From assembly GCA_020723105.1 (NCBI GenBank), contig DYJL01000013.1, positions 1-64,000 on the forward strand: a stretch of DNA of 64,000 nucleotides. Direction: 5' to 3'. A program made the translations under genes and the position numbers. Position 1 is the first letter of the stretch. Each line of letters opens with the position of its first letter. Positions 9,258 through 18,143 of this stretch are shown piece by piece. The notes under the pieces are model-generated. The model was not told the origin of the DNA. It made no database searches and saw nothing but the letters and a program-made list of their open reading frames with translations. The DNA is from Nitrospira japonica. Lineage in GTDB: Bacteria > Nitrospirota > Thermodesulfovibrionia > UBA6902.

Positions 9258-9345
9258 CTTTACAGCTTTGTCATTCCGAGCGAAGCGAGGAATCTCGTAG
9301 TGAGATTGCTTCGGGACTTCGTCCCTCGCAATGACAGTGTAAAGA
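9258..9345. repeat. Palindromic GTCATTCCGAG-type repeat
   Basis: Imperfect palindrome: CTTTACAGCTTTGTCATTCC at the left and CTCGCAATGACAGTGTAAAG at the right, with an inner palindrome around GAATCTCGTAGTGAGATTGC. It lies between the convergent gnnB-like and mltD genes and could act as a bidirectional terminator. It resembles the core of the MITE-like element but lacks the outer ends. Confidence 0.75.
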
Positions 9346-9397
9346 ACTGTTACGGACAGCACATTAGGATGAGGGTCGTCCTGTTATGGAAGTCTGA

Positions 9398-11116
9398 CTA
9401 TTCTGATACCTTTAGAATCTGACCTTCGTACAGAAGAGATGAAGTCAGGTTATTGATCCGCTTAAGCTGTGTTGTATTTGTATTAAATTTCCTGGCAATG
9501 GTTTTTAAGGTCTCGCCTTTCTTTGTGCGATATTTGCTGTTGGGCAAAGAATCATTTTCAAATGACAGCAATTCGTTTCCCCTGCTGAGAGGTATTTTAA
9601 GTTTTTGACCAATAGCAAGGGTGCGTCGCCTGCTGATTTTATTGGCCTTCACAATTGCATCAATGCTTGTTCGATATTTCACGGCTATACGGGATAGCGT
9701 ATCGCCTTTTCTTACAGTGTGATATGCATAGTCATTGTATTCATTTTTTTGAGGAGTCCACAGGGGTAAGGTATCAAGCTTTGCGAGCAGTACACTGCCC
9801 TTGCCAATCGGAACGTTCAGAGAATATCCCGTAGGCGGTGTAGCCTGTCTGCGCAGTTCAGGATTTAACTGGATGAGTTCTTCAGAAGGGATATCAATGA
9901 TTTCAGCAATTGTCTTTAACTGAATCTGTTTCGCGACAGCAACCTTTTCATAAAGAGACGGGCTTTCTAATTCGGCAAAAGAGAAACCGTATTTAGCAGG
10001 GTCCCGCATAATATGTAATGTTGCCAGAAACCTGGGCACGTATCGCGCTGTTTCATTGGGCAGCCGTCCGTAGAGATCCCAGAAGTTATCAAGATAATTA
10101 ATTTTTTGCTGCCGAATCACTCTCAATACATTTCCTTCTCCACAGTTATAAGCAGCAAGAACAGTCGTCCAGTCTCCAAACATCTTATGCAGTTCTCTTA
10201 AATATGCAATAGCCGCTATGGTTGCTTTATCGGGATTTAATCTTTCATCAATCCAGGTGTCTCTTTTCAGGCCAAATCTGTAACCTGTAGAAGGGATAAA
10301 CTGCCAGAGGCCGAGAGCGCGTGCCGGAGACAGGGCGCTTACCTTGAACCAGCTTTCAACGAGCGGCAGCCACGAGAGCTCTTCAGGCATGCCTGCTTCT
10401 TTCAGCGCTTTTACCATAGCGCCCCTATATTTTCCGGAACGCTTGTATGCTTCTGTAAAGAATTCACGTTCATGTCCCTGAAATGACTTAAGCTCCCTTT
10501 CTACATATTCATTTATTGTGAGGGGAATTTCCTTGTGAGTTCCGTTAACCGTGGTATAGCGGGAGGTATAAATTTCCAGAATTCTTTTAGAGATCATGAA
10601 TCTCAGGTCTTCTGTTTGCCGTATAAGGTCGGGATGGGTTTCAGTGTCTACTTTCAATACAAGTTGATAAGCTTCATCCAGGGACTCAATTGCCTTTTCA
10701 GGATTATTCTGGGTCCAGAGTTCCTGGGCCGTATTGCACAGGTCCAGGGCGTTATCGAGAATATCCTGTTCCTTGATTATGCTGTTTTCGTTTTCTGTCT
10801 CAGTCAGATTGTTAGTGATTTCCCCCTGAGGAGCAATATAAGTATCTTCTTTTTCTTTCTTGTATTCAGCATATGTGTTAACAGTTTCTTCTTGAGCAAT
10901 CAGCGCTGTTTCCTGTTTTGGAACTACACGCTTTTCTTCCTTAATAGATGTGACCATAGCGGCAACATCTTTTTTCTCAGTGAATGTATTTATGCGGGAA
11001 TGGGGCGTTAGAACCAGGTTGTTTGTATTGTTAACAACCGGCGTCCTGGTCGTTGTACAACCGAAGGTTGATATTACAATAATTAAGAGTATAAACTTAC
11101 AGAATAAATTTCTCAT
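9398..11116 (-). CDS. mltD: Membrane-bound lytic murein transglycosylase D-like
   Basis: Cleaves peptidoglycan glycan strands to anhydro-muropeptides from the periplasm. The 572 residues contain an N-terminal lipoprotein-like signal (FGC at about 18-20), a low-complexity Glu/Thr-rich linker, an SLT transglycosylase domain (about 215-350; catalytic Glu in LPLVESWFKVSALSPARALG, then AAYNCGEGNV) and two C-terminal LysM repeats (YHTVRKGDTLSRIAVKY and YRTKKGETLKTIARKF). This is the MltD architecture. Convergent with the lipid A operon. Confidence 0.93.
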   Translation of the reverse strand: MRNLFCKFILLIIVISTFGCTTTRTPVVNNTNNLVLTPHSRINTFTEKKDVAAMVTSIKEEKRVVPKQETALIAQEETVNTYAEYKKEKEDTYIAPQGEITNNLTETENENSIIKEQDILDNALDLCNTAQELWTQNNPEKAIESLDEAYQLVLKVDTETHPDLIRQTEDLRFMISKRILEIYTSRYTTVNGTHKEIPLTINEYVERELKSFQGHEREFFTEAYKRSGKYRGAMVKALKEAGMPEELSWLPLVESWFKVSALSPARALGLWQFIPSTGYRFGLKRDTWIDERLNPDKATIAAIAYLRELHKMFGDWTTVLAAYNCGEGNVLRVIRQQKINYLDNFWDLYGRLPNETARYVPRFLATLHIMRDPAKYGFSFAELESPSLYEKVAVAKQIQLKTIAEIIDIPSEELIQLNPELRRQATPPTGYSLNVPIGKGSVLLAKLDTLPLWTPQKNEYNDYAYHTVRKGDTLSRIAVKYRTSIDAIVKANKISRRRTLAIGQKLKIPLSRGNELLSFENDSLPNSKYRTKKGETLKTIARKFNTNTTQLKRINNLTSSLLYEGQILKVSE

Positions 11117-11443
11117 GCCAAACCCCCTTTCACATCACCTGCCACAACAAATAATAAATTAGCAAATAAGTCTTTAAGTTTAGATAATATATCAGAAAAT
11201 ATTTTATTCCACAATTAAAAAATTAGTTATAACCATACGATAGCAAGCAAATCCTGTTCCAGAAACATATGAATCTCTTAAGTTTCTCTAACAGGCTGCT
11301 GAAAAAGTATTTCAGCAACCTGTTAAGTAGTTATCATTTATGAAGAAAGGCCTTCTTTAGACAGGATAAGGTTTAGCGGGGATTTTGTAACATTACTACG
11401 ATAACGTCATTAAGTTGACAAGCTTTCTCTGACTTCTCCGGCT
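11117..11443. other. Intergenic region with a core-deleted MITE
   Basis: 327 bp between two minus-strand genes. It is AT-rich with no convincing ORF; the only structure I see is the small hairpin repeat at 11289-11325. The mltD promoter presumably lies in the first ~100 bp, but no clear consensus is visible. Confidence 0.6.
11289..11325. repeat. Core-deleted MITE copy (37 bp)
   Basis: Left end TAACAGGCTGCTGAAAAAGT is joined almost directly to right end TTTCAGCAACCTGTTA, so only the two terminal inverted repeats remain and form a hairpin. This is the same family as the copies at 2422, 25364, 27458 and 60474. Confidence 0.8.
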
Positions 11444-12388
11444 TCAGTTGTCTTTTTTTAACTTCTGATAAAGCTGGTAACTCAGTAAAACAAGCACGGT
11501 GATTGCAAGGGTAATGACAACAAGTGTCTGAGTTTGCATTTCATACAAGGCAATAAATGTGTTGATTGTCTTTGTCTTCAGCCGCCATATAAACCACTTG
11601 CCCCAGACTTTAGACCTCGGGGGATGGAGGTGTTCAAACGATGCCGGCCTTGAAGCAAACGCTTTGATGATATTTATATTTACTGCAAACACTTTTTTCT
11701 CAAAAGGAACGCCTGAATCTACATTGAGATTCTGATTGTCTGGAAGCTTGCTGACAGTCATCCCGATTACGTGTCCTTTCATATTTAATAAAGGGCCGTC
11801 AGTACTGACTTGAAAAGACAATATTGATTCAGTAGGCTGAATGTTGACAAGTTCTTCCGCGGCCCTGAGGTTATAAACGGAGCTGATTAAGCCTTCGGAA
11901 ACGGTTTCATTTAAAGTGCGGGCTTTGCCAATATATACGACCCTCTCCCCCTGCTCCATTTTATAGTCTGAAGCAAGTTCAAGAGGGGTCTCATTAGTGG
12001 CCCGGACCCTGATTAGCGCAAGGTCCAGATTTTCATCACGGCCCACAATGGTGACATTATCGTAATGATTTGATTTACTGAATACCTCTGCAGAGTAGGC
12101 ATCTTTTATGACAAAGGCATTTGTAAGAATGTTCCCTTGATGGTCCATAAAGAATCCGCTTCCGCTTCCTATTTCTCTTCCTGTAGCGTCGTAGACAACA
12201 ACCATGACTGTGCTGTTACTGGTTTTTTTTACTATAGATGATAGTTCGTTAACAGAGGATAGCAGATCCATAAAACTGGATGAATCTGGATCTTCAGCGC
12301 TGTATGAAGAGGATGCTGACAATAAGGCGAGGGACATTATTGTCAGAAACAGGATATGAAGGTATCGCATAACATGTCTTTTCAACAT
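11444..12388 (-). CDS. Trypsin-fold protein lacking catalytic residues, membrane anchored
   Basis: 314 residues: signal peptide or N-terminal anchor (about 8-30), trypsin/DegP-like fold (about 48-240) and a C-terminal transmembrane helix (TLVVITLAITVLVLLSY) followed by a Lys-rich tail. The fold is recognised from GSGSGFFMDHQGNILTNAFV and LDLALIRV. The motif that should read TN-x-H-V is TNAFVI, so the catalytic His is Phe. The motif that should read G-N-S-G-G-P-L is VSTDGPLL, so the Ser is Thr. Only the Asp remains. It is therefore probably a binding or regulatory pseudoprotease, not an active DegP. An alternative start is the ATG six codons in. Confidence 0.75.
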   Translation of the reverse strand: MLKRHVMRYLHILFLTIMSLALLSASSSYSAEDPDSSSFMDLLSSVNELSSIVKKTSNSTVMVVVYDATGREIGSGSGFFMDHQGNILTNAFVIKDAYSAEVFSKSNHYDNVTIVGRDENLDLALIRVRATNETPLELASDYKMEQGERVVYIGKARTLNETVSEGLISSVYNLRAAEELVNIQPTESILSFQVSTDGPLLNMKGHVIGMTVSKLPDNQNLNVDSGVPFEKKVFAVNINIIKAFASRPASFEHLHPPRSKVWGKWFIWRLKTKTINTFIALYEMQTQTLVVITLAITVLVLLSYQLYQKLKKDN

Positions 12389-12469
12389 ACTTGATATATT
12401 AAAATAAAAACAATGAATAACACTATCCTGTTTTGCGGCCTTACTTGAATTTCTTTTGCTAACATTTCT

Positions 12470-12580
12470 ATGATTATAAGCATGAAAGTTCTGAAAATTG
12501 GGAGGAAGGGCAGGGATACCCGATTTGAGCGAGGTAAAAGAATTAGTGAATTTATAAAGTCTATTATGGAGGTAAAATGA
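12470..12580 (+). CDS. Possible 36-residue small protein
   Basis: Short basic ORF, MIISMKVLKIGRKGRDTRF at its start, whose TGA overlaps the ATG of the next gene (ATGA coupling). No clear ribosome site precedes it. It could be a leader peptide or chance; support is only the coupled stop/start. Confidence 0.2.
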   Translation: MIISMKVLKIGRKGRDTRFERGKRISEFIKSIMEVK

Positions 12581-13200
12581 TCATTAAAAAACTTGTTGTC
12601 GGGCCGCTTCAGGAGAATTGTTATATTGCAGGCGACGAAAAGACAAATAAGGCAATCGTCATTGACCCGGGAGATGAGCCGGACCGGATACTTGAATTGA
12701 TAAGAGACAATAATCTTGAAGTCACGGCAGTAATACTGACACATGCCCATTTTGATCATATTGGGGCAGCAGGAGATATAAAAAAGGCGACTGGCGCAAA
12801 GATTCTGATCCATAACGCTGATAAAGAATTATATACAGGAGCAAGGGACCAGGCTGCATTCTGGGGTTATGATCTTGATGATTTGCCGGAGCCGGATGGT
12901 TTTATTAAGGAAGGCGATGAAATAAATATAGGGGAATTGATATTCACAGTGTTACATACGCCGGGCCACAGCCCTGGCGGAGTGTGTCTTTACGGCGAAG
13001 GAGCCCTTTTTACAGGCGATACTATTTTTCAGGGATCTGTTGGAAGAACAGATTTCCATGGCGGAGATATGGCTCAACTTAAAGAGTCTTTCAAACGCTT
13101 GCTAAGATTGCCTGAAAATACCGTCATCCTTTCAGGTCATGGACCCGAAACAACTGTGGGGAGAGAAAAAAGGGAGAATTTTTTTACAGGAGAATTATAA
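12577..13200 (+). CDS. MBL-fold metallohydrolase (glyoxalase II-like)
   Basis: 207-residue cytoplasmic metallo-beta-lactamase-fold hydrolase. It has the metal motif THAHFDHIGA (about 58-67), the further ligands in HTPGHSPGG and FTGDTIFQGSVGR (bridging Asp), and a final His in LSGHGPETT. Proteins of this size and motif set are usually glyoxalase II-like thioester hydrolases, but the substrate cannot be told from sequence. A GGAGGT site sits just before the ATG. Its 3' end overlaps the convergent tlyA by 6 bp. Confidence 0.85.
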   Translation: MIIKKLVVGPLQENCYIAGDEKTNKAIVIDPGDEPDRILELIRDNNLEVTAVILTHAHFDHIGAAGDIKKATGAKILIHNADKELYTGARDQAAFWGYDLDDLPEPDGFIKEGDEINIGELIFTVLHTPGHSPGGVCLYGEGALFTGDTIFQGSVGRTDFHGGDMAQLKESFKRLLRLPENTVILSGHGPETTVGREKRENFFTGEL

Positions 13201-13935
13201 CTTCTTCAGGTAAATAAGATATTCTACATTCCCCTTTGGGCCCTTAATTGGCGAGGCAGTTGTCCCTTTTACTTCAAGCCCCATTTTCTCTGACTTGGTT
13301 TTTATCCGTTCAATAGCTTCGAGTCGTTTGCCCTCATCCTTCACCACTCCGCCTTTGCCTACGTCTTTTCTGCCGACCTCAAATTGCGGTTTTATGAGAG
13401 CTACTATTTCTCCATGCTCCGCCAGGAATTCCAAAACCTTTGGCATGACTGTCATGAGAGAGATGAAGGAGACGTCAATAGTTGCGATATCTATTGCGTC
13501 AGGAATTTTATCTTTTTCAAAATAGCGGATGTTTGTTTTCTCAAGCAGAAGCACCCGTTTGTCATTTCGCAGTTTCCAGCTGAACTGCCCGTAGCCGACA
13601 TCAATTGCGTAGACTTTTTTTGCGCCATATTGCAAGAGACAATCGGTAAAGCCCCCTGTTGATGCGCCCACATCCATTGCGATTTTATCATTAACATCAA
13701 TCTCAAACTCCTTGATTGCATGTTCAAGTTTCAGCCCCCCGCGGCTTACATAAGGCATCTTGTTCTTTACTGTTACCGCATCATCGGGATTCACGAGGGC
13801 GCCGGCCTTGTCAATAACAATGCCGTTTACCATAACATTGCCTTCCAGTATCAGGGCCTTTGCTTTTTCCCTGCTTTCAAGGAGGCCTTTGTCGAGTAAT
13901 AATTTATCGAGGCGGAGTTTTAGTGAAGGAGGCAT
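13195..13935 (-). CDS. tlyA: TlyA-family rRNA 2'-O-methyltransferase
   Basis: 246 residues: N-terminal S4 RNA-binding domain (LRLDKLLLDKGLLESREKAK, 6-65) followed by a FtsJ/RrmJ-type SAM methyltransferase domain (AMDVGASTGGFTDCLLQYGA, about 88-107; PDAIDIATIDVSFISL). TlyA proteins 2'-O-methylate rRNA cytidines, and some are annotated as haemolysins. It lies 17 bp downstream of dxs in the same direction, a common pairing in isoprenoid operons (xseB-ispA-dxs-tlyA). Confidence 0.92.
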   Translation of the reverse strand: MPPSLKLRLDKLLLDKGLLESREKAKALILEGNVMVNGIVIDKAGALVNPDDAVTVKNKMPYVSRGGLKLEHAIKEFEIDVNDKIAMDVGASTGGFTDCLLQYGAKKVYAIDVGYGQFSWKLRNDKRVLLLEKTNIRYFEKDKIPDAIDIATIDVSFISLMTVMPKVLEFLAEHGEIVALIKPQFEVGRKDVGKGGVVKDEGKRLEAIERIKTKSEKMGLEVKGTTASPIKGPKGNVEYLIYLKKL

Positions 13936-13952
13936 AAGATTATTCGAGAAGT

Positions 13953-15872
13953 CTATCTGTGAAAATCTGCGTAATCTGCAGATTTTCTGATCAATGCCAT
14001 TGCTTCCCGTGCAATGCCTTCTGCGTCAAGGCCGAGATTTTTTCTCAGTATGTTCTGGGAGCCCTGTTCGATAAACCTGTCAGGAATGCCGAGCAATCTT
14101 ATTTTCAACCCTTCAATGTCTGATTGGAAAAGCCCTTCAAGCACAGCGCTTCCAAAACCGCCTGAAACAGCATTTTCCTCAACAGTCAGGATATGTTTTA
14201 TATTCCTGGCAAGGCTGTAAATCAGGTTCATATCCAGGGGCTTAACAAACCTGGCATTGACCACACAGGCGCTTATTCCAGCCTCCGAAAGCATTTGAGA
14301 AGCATTCACAGCAGGGATAACAGTGCTGCCTATTGCGATGATTAATATATCTGCCCCTTCTTTTAACAGCTCGGCTTTGCCGACTGAAATATTTCTGATT
14401 TCCTGGTCTTCATGAGGTTCGGTTACGGCTCCTCTCGGATATCTGATTGCAGCGGGGGCCTCAAGAGATAACGCTGTCTTTAACATGCATTGCAGTTCAT
14501 ATCCGTCCTTTGGCGCCATTACTACCAGGTTGGGAATATGTCTTAAATAAGAAAGGTCAAAAACACCGTTATGTGTGGGGCCATCATCTCCAACAATGCC
14601 GCCCCGGTCAATTGCGAAAACTACAGGTAAATTCTGCAGGCATACATCATGAATAATCTCATCATAGGCCCTTTGCAGAAAGGTTGAGTATATTGCCACA
14701 ACAGGCTTGAGTCCCTGCGTTGCAAGTCCTGCTGCAAAGGTGACTGCGTGGGGTTCGGCAATTCCCACATCATAAAATCTCTTCGGGAAATTATTTACAA
14801 ATTCCGTAAGGCCGGTGCCTTCAGTCATTGCGGCTGTAATGGCAACAATGCGGTTGTCTTCCTTTGCAAGTTTTGCAAGGCCCCTGCCGAAAATTTCACT
14901 GTATGACTTTTTTCCCGAGGAGCGCTGTTCACCAGTCTCTATATCGAAGGGGCCGACTCCATGAAAGATTCCAGGATTTTTTTCTGCAGGTTCATAGCCT
15001 TTCCCTTTTTTTGTGATAGCATGGATCAGGACAGGTCCTGGGAAGTCCCTGAAGGTTTTCAGGGTCTCTATTAGTGCATCAATCTTATGGCCGTCTACAG
15101 GCCCCACATATTCAAAGCCAAGTTCCTCAAACAAGAGTCCCGGGACAAAAAGTCCTTTTACCGTGTCCTCAGCTTTCTGGGCTATTTTAAGGACCGGTTC
15201 TCCAAAGGTAGGGATGCGCTCCAGAAACAATTTTGTTTCTTTTTTGAATTTTGTATATAATTCGCCCATCATTATCCTGCGGAGGTACGCCGAAAGAGCT
15301 CCGACATTCGGGGAAATTGACATTTCGTTATCATTCAATATGACAATAAGATCTTTCTTTAAATGTCCTGTATGATTCAGTCCTTCAAAAGCAAGTCCTG
15401 CAGTCATGGCTCCGTCGCCGATTACAGCAATTACCTTATCAGGAATCTGAGATTTAAGAGCAGGATTCTGGGATAAAATAATATCCCGGGCTTCGAGGAT
15501 GCCGAGCGCTGCAGATATTGATGTTGAACTGTGCCCTGTGCCAAAGGGGTCATGAGGGCTTTCGCTCATTTTTGGAAAACCCGATATGCCTTTATACTGT
15601 CTGATAGTTGAGAATGCGTTAAATCTTCCAGTCAGGAGTTTATGTGCATACGATTGATGGCCCACATCCCAGATTATTTTATCTGTGGGGGAATTGAAGA
15701 CATAATGAAGGGCCACAGTGAGGTCTATCGAGCCAAGATTTGAGGCCAGATGTCCGCCGTTGGTTGCAACTGTTGCAATGATTATTTCTCTCAGTTCATT
15801 AGAGAGTTCCTGCAATTCCACAATGGAAAGATTTTTTATGTCTGCCGGAGATTTTATGTTTTCTATAAGCAT
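13953..15872 (-). CDS. dxs: 1-deoxy-D-xylulose-5-phosphate synthase
   Basis: Condenses pyruvate and glyceraldehyde-3-phosphate in the first step of the MEP isoprenoid pathway, with TPP. The 639 residues show the N-terminal His in GGHLASNLG, the TPP/Mg motif GDGAMTAGLAFEGLNHTG, the Glu of the pyrimidine domain in TAAMTEGTGL, and DRGGIVGDDGPTHNG. The last ~10 residues (SADYADFHR) are encoded by a short repeat-like sequence (AATCTGCGTAATCTGCAG on the plus strand), so the tail is probably not functional. Operon with tlyA below and ispA above. Confidence 0.97.
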   Translation of the reverse strand: MLIENIKSPADIKNLSIVELQELSNELREIIIATVATNGGHLASNLGSIDLTVALHYVFNSPTDKIIWDVGHQSYAHKLLTGRFNAFSTIRQYKGISGFPKMSESPHDPFGTGHSSTSISAALGILEARDIILSQNPALKSQIPDKVIAVIGDGAMTAGLAFEGLNHTGHLKKDLIVILNDNEMSISPNVGALSAYLRRIMMGELYTKFKKETKLFLERIPTFGEPVLKIAQKAEDTVKGLFVPGLLFEELGFEYVGPVDGHKIDALIETLKTFRDFPGPVLIHAITKKGKGYEPAEKNPGIFHGVGPFDIETGEQRSSGKKSYSEIFGRGLAKLAKEDNRIVAITAAMTEGTGLTEFVNNFPKRFYDVGIAEPHAVTFAAGLATQGLKPVVAIYSTFLQRAYDEIIHDVCLQNLPVVFAIDRGGIVGDDGPTHNGVFDLSYLRHIPNLVVMAPKDGYELQCMLKTALSLEAPAAIRYPRGAVTEPHEDQEIRNISVGKAELLKEGADILIIAIGSTVIPAVNASQMLSEAGISACVVNARFVKPLDMNLIYSLARNIKHILTVEENAVSGGFGSAVLEGLFQSDIEGLKIRLLGIPDRFIEQGSQNILRKNLGLDAEGIAREAMALIRKSADYADFHR

Positions 15873-15902
15873 AATATTTATGTGACCCCACCCCTACATT
15901 AA

Positions 15903-16790
15903 TCAATTCCTTCTTGCAAGAATATATCTTGCAATTTCCCTCAACGGGTCTGCTTTTTTGTCAAAATCTTTTAAGGCTTCGATAGATTCATCTATTAGTT
16001 TTTCAGCTATTTTTTCTGATTTCCTGAGCCCGAATATTGAAGGGTATGTATTTTTCCCCCTGGCAACATCCGAACCAGTTGATTTTCCCATTTCTGCTTT
16101 TGTGCCTGTAATATTAAGGATATCATCAATAATCTGAAATGCAAGCCCTGTTTTTTCGCCATATTCTGTAAGGGATGCAAGTGTGTCAGGGCCGGAGTCA
16201 GCCATAATTGCTCCTATCCGGACCGAGGCCCGAATGAGGGCTCCTGTTTTATGCGTATGAATATAGAGGATATCTTTCTTTTTTGCTTTTTTGCCTTCGA
16301 GCATAATATCTGCTGCCTGCCCTCCAACCATGCCTTCAGGCCCGCAGGCGTTTGCGAGTTCATGGATTACACAGATTAATTTTGCGGGATCCATGCTGAC
16401 ACTGGAAATAATATGAAAGGCATCTGCCAACAGCGCATCGCCTGCGAGGATGGCAGCTGCTTCTCCAAAGACTTTATGAGCGGTTGGCTTGTTTCTTCTG
16501 AAGTCGTCGTTGTCCATAGCAGGGAGGTCATCGTGAATTAATGAATAGGTATGGATAAGTTCAATAGAAGAAGCGACAGGTATGATGTTGTTGGATTTTC
16601 CTCCGGCAGCTTCATAACTGGCTATAGACAAGACAGGCCTGATTCTTTTGCCCCCGGCCATTAGTGAATAACCTATGGCCTTACGCAAGTGTACGGGGCA
16701 GTCTTTGCGTTTTCTTGGGGAGGAAACATAATTTCCAAGAAAACCATCTACAGCTTTCTTTTTTCCCTTTAGATAATGGATAAGATTCAT
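15903..16790 (-). CDS. ispA: Polyprenyl (farnesyl/geranylgeranyl) diphosphate synthase
   Basis: Chain-elongating prenyltransferase, 295 residues from the ATG at 16790 (MNLIHYLKGKKKAVDG). It has GGKRIRPVL, the first Asp-rich motif in LIHDDLPAMDNDD (short-chain type) and the second in QIIDDILNITG. An upstream in-frame ATG at 16937 would add 49 residues, but those are a translation of the palindromic repeat, so it is rejected. The gene feeds DXS-derived units into quinone and undecaprenol synthesis. Confidence 0.94.
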   Translation of the reverse strand: MNLIHYLKGKKKAVDGFLGNYVSSPRKRKDCPVHLRKAIGYSLMAGGKRIRPVLSIASYEAAGGKSNNIIPVASSIELIHTYSLIHDDLPAMDNDDFRRNKPTAHKVFGEAAAILAGDALLADAFHIISSVSMDPAKLICVIHELANACGPEGMVGGQAADIMLEGKKAKKKDILYIHTHKTGALIRASVRIGAIMADSGPDTLASLTEYGEKTGLAFQIIDDILNITGTKAEMGKSTGSDVARGKNTYPSIFGLRKSEKIAEKLIDESIEALKDFDKKADPLREIARYILARRN

Positions 16791-16845
16791 AATGGATTTA
16801 ATAGTATACAATATATTTCCGATTTTGAAATAATGGTGAGTATCC

Positions 16846-16978
16846 GAAAATAGAGATAGAGGGTTGTCATTGCGAGCAAAGCGAAGCAATCTCGTCTTTT
16901 TCAATGAGATTGCCACGAACCCTTCGGGTTCTCGCAATGACAGTAGAATATAGTGTTTCTCATTCTATCTCTATTTTT
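16846..16978. repeat. Palindromic GTCATTGCGAG repeat with long arms
   Basis: Outer arms GAAAATAGAGATAGA and TCTATCTCTATTTTTC enclose the palindromic core TTGTCATTGCGAGCAAAGCG ... TTCTCGCAATGACAG, with an inner hairpin GAACCCTTCGGGTTC. It lies upstream of ispA and would fold into one long stem. It shares the core of the MITE-like family but has different ends. Confidence 0.8.
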
Positions 16979-17037
16979 CAGAGTATTATCAGGATGTTGG
17001 TACTTAGTTGCTCCTGGAAAGAGCCATAGGGCTGGAT

Positions 17038-17100
17038 CTAAAATATTTTTGTGAAGGCAGTTACAATCTGTGGATCAAACTTTATTCCGGCTTCTGCCAT
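17038..17100 (-). pseudogene. Out-of-frame C-terminal remnant (HD-GYP-like tail)
   Basis: Reading MAEAGIKFDPQIVTAFTKIF then stop, this overlaps the end of the upstream GAF gene by 26 bp in another frame. The G-x-x-FDP-x-IV-x-AF pattern is what HD-GYP domains end with. It is too short to stand alone; a single-base indel in an A-run would join it to the gene above. Confidence 0.4.
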
Positions 17101-17980
17101 TTTTCTTTCTGTATTTCTGCTCCGCATTGACAAGAGTATCCAGGCTTTTACTTATTGTCTTAAATTGAGGCTCATCGCTTATCTTCCCGCTTTGCACTTT
17201 TTGGATAATACGGGAGAAACGATCTGTTACGCTGCTTGCAAAATAAAGATCTTTCTTTTCAAAAGGGGAACCACTTGCTTTATTATTCAGATTTAAAACA
17301 CCTATTACTTTATTATTTATAGCAATTGGCAGGCATAAGAGGGATTTTGTATTGTACTGTGCAGAGTTCTTTTTACTTATTCCAGGATAGGTTTCTATAT
17401 CTTTGACCAGCAGAGGTTTATTTTCAGAAGCTACCCACCCTGCTATCTTCTCGCCGGCTTTTATCCTTGTTTTCCTTATAATGTCCTCTTTGAAGCCAAT
17501 AGCGCTTTTGATGGTCAACTCTTTTGTTGCCTCGTCCATTAGCATAAGAGAGCACCTGTTCAGATCCATTGCTTCAGATATGAATAAGAGAAATAAGTCT
17601 GCAAGCTCACCTTCATTTTCTTTTTCGAGGAGTGAAATGTTTAGAATTCTGTCGAAAAGGTCAATCAGCTTGTTTGTTTCATCATATATGATATCTATAA
17701 AAGCCTTTTGTTCTGCCTTTGAGACCTTTTTCTTCTTGAGATAATATACTGCTCCTGCGATGGAGTTGAGCGGGGTTCTGAATTCGTGGGACATCATTGC
17801 AAAAAATTTACTTTTGAATTTGTCACAGTCAGTAAGTGCCCTGTTTATTTCATCTGATTCTAAGGCCGTTGAATGCAATTTTGCTGAATCAAGTATCTTT
17901 GTGCTTGCACGTCTTAATCTATGACTTTTCTTAGTGGACATATTTGAAAATTGATTTTTTTTAATGTGATGAGTTTGCAA
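17075..17980 (-). CDS. HisKA-GAF protein without an ATPase domain, probably frameshifted at its end
   Basis: 301 residues: a histidine-kinase dimerisation helix pair with the phosphoacceptor motif FAMMSHEFRTPLNSIAG (about 60-76), then a GAF domain (about 125-265; CSLMLMD, KSLLCLPI, IGVLNL). No HATPase_c domain follows, so it cannot autophosphorylate. At the 3' end the frame passes an A-rich run (AAAGAAAAATGG in coding sense). One base shift there gives MAEAGIKFDPQIVTAF and a stop at 17038, which resembles the C-terminus of HD-GYP proteins. It may be a remnant of a larger sensor or a bound regulatory fragment. Confidence 0.7.
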   Translation of the reverse strand: MQTHHIKKNQFSNMSTKKSHRLRRASTKILDSAKLHSTALESDEINRALTDCDKFKSKFFAMMSHEFRTPLNSIAGAVYYLKKKKVSKAEQKAFIDIIYDETNKLIDLFDRILNISLLEKENEGELADLFLLFISEAMDLNRCSLMLMDEATKELTIKSAIGFKEDIIRKTRIKAGEKIAGWVASENKPLLVKDIETYPGISKKNSAQYNTKSLLCLPIAINNKVIGVLNLNNKASGSPFEKKDLYFASSVTDRFSRIIQKVQSGKISDEPQFKTISKSLDTLVNAEQKYRKKNGRSRNKV

Positions 17981-18143
17981 TGAAATTGAGCAATTTCCAT
18001 ACCAAGTTGTAATTTCTTGGAAATTCAGTAAAATTTATAATAGCGTCTTAGAATATATAATTGAAAGTCGAGTTTTTTTACATTGAAATCTTATTGCAAC
18101 CATTAAATTAAGAAATTGTGTCGGAGATATTTACATTTTAATT

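Noticed and set aside
16791-16937. 49-residue N-terminal extension of the prenyl synthase
   Set aside because: It is a translation of the palindromic repeat (RLLRFARND-type peptide) and lies before a better-fitting ATG at 16790 that starts the family's normal N-terminus.
9258-16978. Repeats as a CRISPR array
   Set aside because: Copies are far apart, palindromic and variable in length, without regular spacers or cas genes.
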